64,000 nt of DNA from Rhodobacteraceae bacterium D3-12 (GTDB lineage Bacteria > Pseudomonadota > Alphaproteobacteria > Rhodobacterales > Rhodobacteraceae): positions 3,038,001-3,102,000 of the forward strand of contig CP104793.1 of NCBI GenBank assembly GCA_025916135.1, read 5' to 3'. A model generated the notes under the pieces. The model was given only the letters and a program-made list of their open reading frames with translations. It was not told where the DNA came from and made no database searches. Made by a program: the position numbers and the translations under genes. This document shows, in pieces, positions 57,879 through 64,000 of the stretch. Each line of letters starts with the position of its first letter. The first letter of the stretch is position 1.

Positions 57879-57907
57879 CGTATAGGGGGAGTCGCCCCCC
57901 TTGTCAA
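57879..57907 (-). promoter_or_regulatory. Strong candidate promoter for the str operon (rpsL-rpsG-fusA-tuf)
   Basis: On the minus strand a consensus TTGACA (57902-57907) is followed after exactly 17 bases by TATACG (57879-57884). The predicted start leaves a leader of about 220 bases before rpsL (57651-57871), in which I see no gene. Confidence 0.75.
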
Positions 57908-57960
57908 CACATCCCAAGGTGCTTTGGCAAAGGGGTTTGGCTTGGCTGCGCAGGTTCGCA

Positions 57961-58842
57961 TTACTGCGCGGTTTCGCGCCGCTTGCGGGTATCACGGTAG
58001 AGTGTGTAGAGGCCCGTGGCCACGACAATCGCGGCGCCAGCAAGCGTGAGCTGATCCGGCCAGTCGTTGAACACAACGAACCCCAGGATCAGTGCCCAGA
58101 CAAGCCCGGTATAGCGGAATGGTGAGACGAAGCTGATTTCCCCCATGCGCATGACCATGACGGAAAAGAGGTAGCCGCCAATGATCATGACGCTGGAAAT
58201 ACCGATGAGTAATGCTGCCCGAATGTCCAGCGCGACCCATTCGGTATTCACGCTGCTGAGGCCGAAGAAGACCATCACCCCGCCAGAAGAGAGCAATGTG
58301 ACAAGCATCGAGGGCGTTTGCGTAGAGAGCTTGCGGGTCGAGAGGTCGCGCAAAGTGACGAAGCCGACTGCGACGAGCGCATAGAGAGAGAACACAGTGA
58401 AATCTTCGGCCCCCGGTCGGACAATCAACAAAACGCCGAGAAAGCCGATAAAGATCGCGCCAAATCTGCGCCAGCCAACCGGTTCGCGCAGAAACAGCGC
58501 GGCGGCGAGCGTGACGGTCAAGGGAAGTGATTGCAAAATTGCGGTCACATTGGCGATGGGCATGTTGAACAGCGCGGTGAGAAAGAAATAGGCGGCGCCG
58601 ATTTCGGCAAAGACCCTGAGCGCGACGAGCCAACCATCGCGGCGCGGGATGCGCCAGTTGAGCGGTCCGCGCAGGTGGATCACCGCATAGATCAACGCCG
58701 TCGTCAGCAGGCCACGTAAAAACAGAACTTGGTTGAGCGGAACTTGCCCCGCCAAAAGCTTGATCGCCGTGTCGTTGAGGGTAAACGACAACATGGAGGC
58801 CATCATAAGCCCCGCCCCTTTTAGATTATCTCGCGGGTCCAT
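57961..58842 (-). CDS. DMT-superfamily (EamA) transporter
   Basis: The 293-residue protein has ten hydrophobic segments in two EamA repeats (MMASMLSFTLNDTAIKLLAG ... LLIVRP and YALVAVGFVTLRDL ... GAAIVVATGLYTLY). DMT carriers export small metabolites, but the substrate is unknown. The ATG at 58842 is the family start; the frame is open much farther upstream without membrane character. It separates rpoC from rpsL, which are adjacent in many alphaproteobacteria. Confidence 0.88.
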   Translation of the reverse strand: MDPRDNLKGAGLMMASMLSFTLNDTAIKLLAGQVPLNQVLFLRGLLTTALIYAVIHLRGPLNWRIPRRDGWLVALRVFAEIGAAYFFLTALFNMPIANVTAILQSLPLTVTLAAALFLREPVGWRRFGAIFIGFLGVLLIVRPGAEDFTVFSLYALVAVGFVTLRDLSTRKLSTQTPSMLVTLLSSGGVMVFFGLSSVNTEWVALDIRAALLIGISSVMIIGGYLFSVMVMRMGEISFVSPFRYTGLVWALILGFVVFNDWPDQLTLAGAAIVVATGLYTLYRDTRKRRETAQ

Positions 58843-59032
58843 TCGTTGGTCCCCTCCCCTGCTCCTCTGTGCGGACAGAACACCGAATTGAAAGAAATGA
58901 AAAGCCCGGTCGACGTGGTTTGGGGCGTGTCCCGCGAAAAGACTGCGCAACCCGGCCTGACGGCTCGAGGCAGTTATGGGCAGCAAATTAGGTGTGTTTG
59001 ATGCGTGAAAGATTAAGGCTTGGCGTTGGCCC

Positions 59033-59074
59033 AAAAAGAAACCCCCGCCAGTTGCCCGGCGGGGGTTTTGTTTT
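59033..59074. terminator. Bidirectional terminator after rpoC
   Basis: AACCCCCGCC and GGCGGGGGTT pair around an eight-base loop. The plus side ends in TTTTGTTTT, and the minus side in GGGGGTTTCTTTTT. It lies about 20 bases after the rpoC stop. Confidence 0.9.
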
Positions 59075-59092
59075 CTCGCGTTAAACGGTGAT

Positions 59093-62000
59093 TTATTCGT
59101 CGCGGCTTTCCGGTGTCTCAACCAGTGTGTCGAACTCATCGCCACCGACAATGTCAGCCTCTGTCGGCGCTGCCAGTGCGGCGGCGGCTTCGGCCTCCTC
59201 ACGGCGGGCGTCGATGACCACATTGTCACGCTGCTGCGCGATGTGGCGAACCTGCATGGTCGCCCCACCGGTGCCAGCCGGGATCAAGCGGCCCACGATG
59301 ACGTTCTCTTTCAGGCCGACCAGCTTGTCGCGCTTGCCCTGCACCGATGCTTCGGTCAGCACGCGTGTGGTTTCCTCGAACGATGCCGCCGAGATGAAGC
59401 TGCGGGTTTGCAGCGACGCCTTGGTGATGCCGAGCAGGATCGGTTCGCCCTGAGCCGGACGGCCCCCTTTGGCGAGCGCCTTCTCGTTGGCTTGATCGAA
59501 CTCTTGCTTGTCGACGTGTTCACCCTTCAGAAGCGTGGTTTCCCCGGAATCGGAGATTTCCCATTTCTGAAGCATTTGGCGAACGATCACCTCGATATGC
59601 TTGTCGTTGATCTTCACACCTTGCAGTCGATAGACGTCCTGAACCTCGTCGATCATGTAGTCAGCCAACGCTTCGACACCCATGATGGACAGGATGTCAT
59701 GCGGCGCCGGGTTGCCGTCCATGATGTAGTCACCCTTCTGGACAAAATCACCTTCCTGAACCGGAATGTGCTTGCCCTTGGGCACCATGTATTCGACGGG
59801 ATCCATCCCCTCTTCGGCGGCCTCGATCGAGATGCGACGCTTGTTCTTGTAGTCGCGTCCGTAACGAACATAACCGTCGATTTCCGCGATGATGGCGTGA
59901 TCTTTCGGGCGACGTGCCTCGAAAAGTTCAGCCACACGCGGCAGACCACCGGTGATGTCCTTGGTCTTGGCACCTTCGCGCGGGATACGCGCAACGATGT
60001 CACCGGCCTTGATCTCTTGGCCATCTTCGATCGACAGAACCGCGTCCACCGACATCGGATAGGTCAACGGATTGCCCGCGTCGTTGCGCACCGGCTCTCC
60101 GTCGTCACCCTGAAGGATGATTTCCGGCTTGAGCTCGTTGCCTTTGGGCGCGGTCCGCCAATCGATCACGATCTTCTGGGTCATGCCGGTTGCTTCATCG
60201 GTCTCGTCGCGCACGGCGAGGCCCGAGACAAGGTCGACAAATTTGGCAGTACCGTCTTTTTCGGCGATGATCGGCAGGGTGTAGGGATCCCATTCGAACA
60301 GTTTGTCGCCGCGCGCAACGTTGTCGCCTTCCTTGACGAAGAGCTTGGAGCCGTAGCCCAGCTTGTGGCTGGCACGCTCGCCGCCCTCTTCGTCAACGAT
60401 CGAAAGCTTCATGTTCCGACCGATGACAAGCAGCTCACCAACCGAGTTTTCGAGAAGCTGTTCGTTCTCGAACACAACCTTGCCTTCTTGGCTGGCTTCG
60501 AGGAACGACTGCTGGCCACCTTGGGCAACGCCACCGATGTGGAATGTCCGCATCGTCAGCTGTGTGCCCGGTTCACCGATCGACTGTGCCGCGATGATAC
60601 CCACCGCTTCGCCGACGTTGACCTTGGTGCCGCGAGCGAGGTCACGGCCATAACACATGGCGCAAACACCGTCTTCGGCTTCGCAGGTCAGAGGGCTGCG
60701 CATGCGGGTCGAGAGAACGCCGGCTTCGTCGATAGCATCGGCCATACGTTCGTCGATCAGCGTGCCAGCCGGCACGATGATCTCGTCTGTGCCCGGACGC
60801 AGGATGTCGTCCGCTGCGACCCGGCCCAAGATACGCTCGGCCAGAGAAGCAACAACTTCACCATCGTTCACGGCCGCTTCGGCAGTGATCGCCTTGTCGG
60901 TGCCGCAATCGTTCTCACGCACGATGCAATCCTGTGCCACGTCAACTAGACGACGTGTCAGGTAGCCGGAGTTCGCCGTTTTCAGAGCCGTATCCGACAG
61001 ACCTTTTCGTGCACCGTGGGTCGAGTTGAAGTACTCAAGCACGGTCAGGCCTTCTTTAAAGTTCGAGATGATCGGTGTTTCGATGATGTCGCCGTTCGGC
61101 TTGGCCATCAGGCCGCGCATGCCGCCGAGCTGTTTCATCTGGGTCACCGAGCCACGCGCACCGGAGTGGGCCATCATGTAGACCGAGTTGGGTTCACGCA
61201 CCGAGCCGTCCTCGTCACGCTGATCGGCGGAAATGGTGCCCATCATCGCATCGGTGACCTTGTCGTTACATTTCGACCAGGCATCGACAACTTTGTTATA
61301 TTTCTCGCCCTGAGTGATCAGGCCGTCCATATATTGCTGTTCGAAGTCTTTCACCAGATCGCGAGTCTCGTCGACGATGGTCCATTTGTTGTCAGGGATA
61401 ACCATGTCATCCTTGCCAAAGGAAATCCCCGCCTTGAACGCCTCGCGGAAGCCCATGGTCATGATCTGGTCACAGAAGATAACCGACTCTTTCTGACCGC
61501 AATAACGGTAGACGGTGTCAATCACTTGCTGCACTTCTTTCTTCCGCAGCAGACGGTTCACCAGTTCGAACGGTGCTTTGGCGTTGAGCGGCAGAAGCGC
61601 GCCGAGGCGCACACGGCCCGGCGTGGTTTCGAAGCGTTCCATCACTGTTTCGCCGGTTTCCGGGTCAACCTGTGGCACCCGTGCGGTGATGTTGGCGTGC
61701 AGATGCACGGCACCGGTGTCGAGCGCGTATTGCACTTCTTCGATCGAGGAGAAGGTCATGCCTTCGCCCTTCATGCCTTCGCGTGCGATGGTCGTGTAGT
61801 AGAGACCAAGGATCATATCCTGCGACGGAACGATGATTGGCGCACCGTTGGCGGGCGACAACACGTTGTTCGTGGACATCATCAGAACACGGGCTTCAAG
61901 CTGTGCTTCCAGCGAGAGCGGCACGTGAACAGCCATTTGGTCACCGTCGAAGTCGGCGTTAAAGGCCGAACAGACCAGCGGGTGAAGCTGGATCGCTTTA

Positions 62001-63340
62001 CCTTCGATCAGAACCGGTTCGAACGCCTGAATGCCAAGACGGTGCAGTGTAGGCGCACGGTTCAGCATGACAGGGTGTTCGCGGATCACTTCGTCGAGGA
62101 TATCCCAAACTTCGGGACGCTCTTTTTCGACCAGCTTCTTGGCTTGCTTCACAGTGGAAGACAGGCCTTTGGCTTCGAGACGCGAGTAGATGAACGGTTT
62201 GAACAGTTCGAGCGCCATCTTTTTGGGCAAGCCACATTGGTGCAACTTCAGTTCCGGACCGGTCACAATGACCGAACGACCGGAGAAGTCGACGCGTTTA
62301 CCCAAAAGGTTTTGACGGAAGCGACCCTGTTTGCCTTTGAGCATGTCGGAGAGCGATTTCAGCGGACGCTTGTTGGCACCCGTGATCACGCGGCCACGAC
62401 GACCGTTGTCGAACAGTGCATCGACAGATTCCTGCAACATCCGCTTTTCGTTGCGCACGATGATATCGGGCGCGCGCAGTTCGATCAGACGCTTCAGACG
62501 GTTGTTCCGGTTAATCACACGACGGTAAAGGTCGTTGAGGTCGGAGGTCGCGAAACGGCCACCATCCAGCGGCACCAGCGGGCGCAGCTCTGGCGGGATC
62601 ACAGGGATCACTGTGAGAACCATCCATTCCGGGCGGTTGCCGGATTCGATGAAGCTCTCGACCACTTTCAGACGCTTGATGATCTTCTTGGGCTTCAACT
62701 CGCCAGTGGCTTCTTTCAGCTCTTCGCGCAGGCGCTCGGCTTCGGCCTCGAGATCAATCTGGGACAGCATTTCACGGATCGCTTCGGCGCCGATATTTGC
62801 GGTGAAGGCGTCCATGCCATAGTGGTCTTGGGCGTCCATGAACTCTTCTTCGGTCAGCATTTGACCATAGGAGAGGTCGGTGAGACCCGGTTCGATCACC
62901 ACGTAGTTTTCAAAGTAGAGAACGCGTTCCAGATCGCGCAGCGTCATGTCGAGCATGAGGCCAATCCGGCTGGGAAGCGATTTCAGAAACCAGATGTGGG
63001 CGACGGGCGCGGCCAGTTCGATATGGCCCATACGCTCGCGGCGCACTTTCTGGAGCGTGACTTCGACGCCGCATTTCTCGCAGACAACGCCGCGATATTT
63101 CATGCGCTTATATTTGCCGCAGAGGCATTCGTAATCTTTGATCGGGCCAAAGATACGCGCACAGAAGAGGCCGTCACGTTCGGGTTTGAACGTACGGTAG
63201 TTGATGGTTTCCGGCTTCTTGATCTCGCCATAGGACCACGAAAGAATCCGCTCCGGGCTTGCCAGAGTGACGCGGATTTCGTCGAACACCTTGGGCGGGG
63301 TGAGCGGATTGAACGGGTTGTTGGTCAGTTCCTGGTTCAT
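59093..63340 (-). CDS. rpoC: DNA-directed RNA polymerase subunit beta'
   Basis: The 1415-residue subunit carries the catalytic [15 protein letters not shown] with the magnesium-binding aspartates, the zinc cysteines of the N-terminal domain (CLCGKYKR and CEKCGVEV), the bridge-helix region and a long C-terminal part with [12 protein letters not shown]. It forms the active centre with beta. It follows rpoB by 54 bases. Confidence 0.97.
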   Translation of the reverse strand: MNQELTNNPFNPLTPPKVFDEIRVTLASPERILSWSYGEIKKPETINYRTFKPERDGLFCARIFGPIKDYECLCGKYKRMKYRGVVCEKCGVEVTLQKVRRERMGHIELAAPVAHIWFLKSLPSRIGLMLDMTLRDLERVLYFENYVVIEPGLTDLSYGQMLTEEEFMDAQDHYGMDAFTANIGAEAIREMLSQIDLEAEAERLREELKEATGELKPKKIIKRLKVVESFIESGNRPEWMVLTVIPVIPPELRPLVPLDGGRFATSDLNDLYRRVINRNNRLKRLIELRAPDIIVRNEKRMLQESVDALFDNGRRGRVITGANKRPLKSLSDMLKGKQGRFRQNLLGKRVDFSGRSVIVTGPELKLHQCGLPKKMALELFKPFIYSRLEAKGLSSTVKQAKKLVEKERPEVWDILDEVIREHPVMLNRAPTLHRLGIQAFEPVLIEGKAIQLHPLVCSAFNADFDGDQMAVHVPLSLEAQLEARVLMMSTNNVLSPANGAPIIVPSQDMILGLYYTTIAREGMKGEGMTFSSIEEVQYALDTGAVHLHANITARVPQVDPETGETVMERFETTPGRVRLGALLPLNAKAPFELVNRLLRKKEVQQVIDTVYRYCGQKESVIFCDQIMTMGFREAFKAGISFGKDDMVIPDNKWTIVDETRDLVKDFEQQYMDGLITQGEKYNKVVDAWSKCNDKVTDAMMGTISADQRDEDGSVREPNSVYMMAHSGARGSVTQMKQLGGMRGLMAKPNGDIIETPIISNFKEGLTVLEYFNSTHGARKGLSDTALKTANSGYLTRRLVDVAQDCIVRENDCGTDKAITAEAAVNDGEVVASLAERILGRVAADDILRPGTDEIIVPAGTLIDERMADAIDEAGVLSTRMRSPLTCEAEDGVCAMCYGRDLARGTKVNVGEAVGIIAAQSIGEPGTQLTMRTFHIGGVAQGGQQSFLEASQEGKVVFENEQLLENSVGELLVIGRNMKLSIVDEEGGERASHKLGYGSKLFVKEGDNVARGDKLFEWDPYTLPIIAEKDGTAKFVDLVSGLAVRDETDEATGMTQKIVIDWRTAPKGNELKPEIILQGDDGEPVRNDAGNPLTYPMSVDAVLSIEDGQEIKAGDIVARIPREGAKTKDITGGLPRVAELFEARRPKDHAIIAEIDGYVRYGRDYKNKRRISIEAAEEGMDPVEYMVPKGKHIPVQEGDFVQKGDYIMDGNPAPHDILSIMGVEALADYMIDEVQDVYRLQGVKINDKHIEVIVRQMLQKWEISDSGETTLLKGEHVDKQEFDQANEKALAKGGRPAQGEPILLGITKASLQTRSFISAASFEETTRVLTEASVQGKRDKLVGLKENVIVGRLIPAGTGGATMQVRHIAQQRDNVVIDARREEAEAAAALAAPTEADIVGGDEFDTLVETPESRDE

Positions 63341-63394
63341 TTGTGTTTCCTCAAATCTGTTGCGGAAGGGGGAAGGGAAGACGGGCTTGCGCCC

Positions 63395-64000
<606 letters not shown>

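Overview
The window is a stretch of a high-GC alphaproteobacterial chromosome, most likely Rhodobacteraceae (Roseobacter group). The main pointers are a phosphatidylcholine synthase, a BztABCD/AapJQMP-type acidic amino acid transporter, an Hsp20-DUF1150 pair, an ATP12-type F1 assembly factor, and a GC-rich intergenic repeat containing GGGATATTT and CAGATGAAG that I associate with this group. No rRNA, tRNA, CRISPR array, insertion sequence or prophage was seen.

Region 1 (1-14 kb): the tail of a Xer-type recombinase and pcs on the plus strand. On the minus strand follow an MGMT with a large low-complexity insertion, a VOC protein and ileS. A group-III truncated globin then converges on a lipoprotein gene. 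A tightly overlapping minus-strand operon comes next (ycjX, GNAT, ycjF-like, SDR-DoxX, DUF2269), with truA divergent from it. Region 2 (13-21 kb): an lrp/asnC gene divergent from trxB, then rraB-like, an ATP sulfurylase/APS kinase with a fused N-terminal winged helix, hsp20 and DUF1150, DUF465 and DUF4375 genes, and purEK. Region 3 (21-34.6 kb): the bzt/aap operon, whose two permeases carry big periplasmic insertions, then the crcB-rluC-gph-atp12 operon, rarA, a Deg protease, a host-attachment-family gene with a small partner, and DUF1304.

Region 4 (34.6-64 kb): the complete alpha, spc, S10 and str ribosomal protein groups plus rpoC and the end of rpoB, all on the minus strand in canonical order. 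The run is broken at four points by inserted genes: between rplW and rplB, rplP and rpmC, rpmD and rplO, and adk and rpsM. Three of the breaks contain a terminator-like hairpin. Downstream of each break I can see a candidate sigma70-type promoter, the best being near TTGNNA-17-TATANN, so the usual super-operon appears to be split into separately started modules.

A second theme is frame integrity. Six genes (glb, lrp, rluC, rpsM, rpsE and a 2OG-Fe(II) oxygenase) are each split by an indel of one or two bases. Five of these fall in short G/C runs and one in a CA run. Because rpsM and rpsE are essential, sequencing or assembly error is the likeliest cause, and coordinates are given for the restored genes. 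A seventh small gene, between rplB and rplW, has an in-frame stop and may be genuinely broken.
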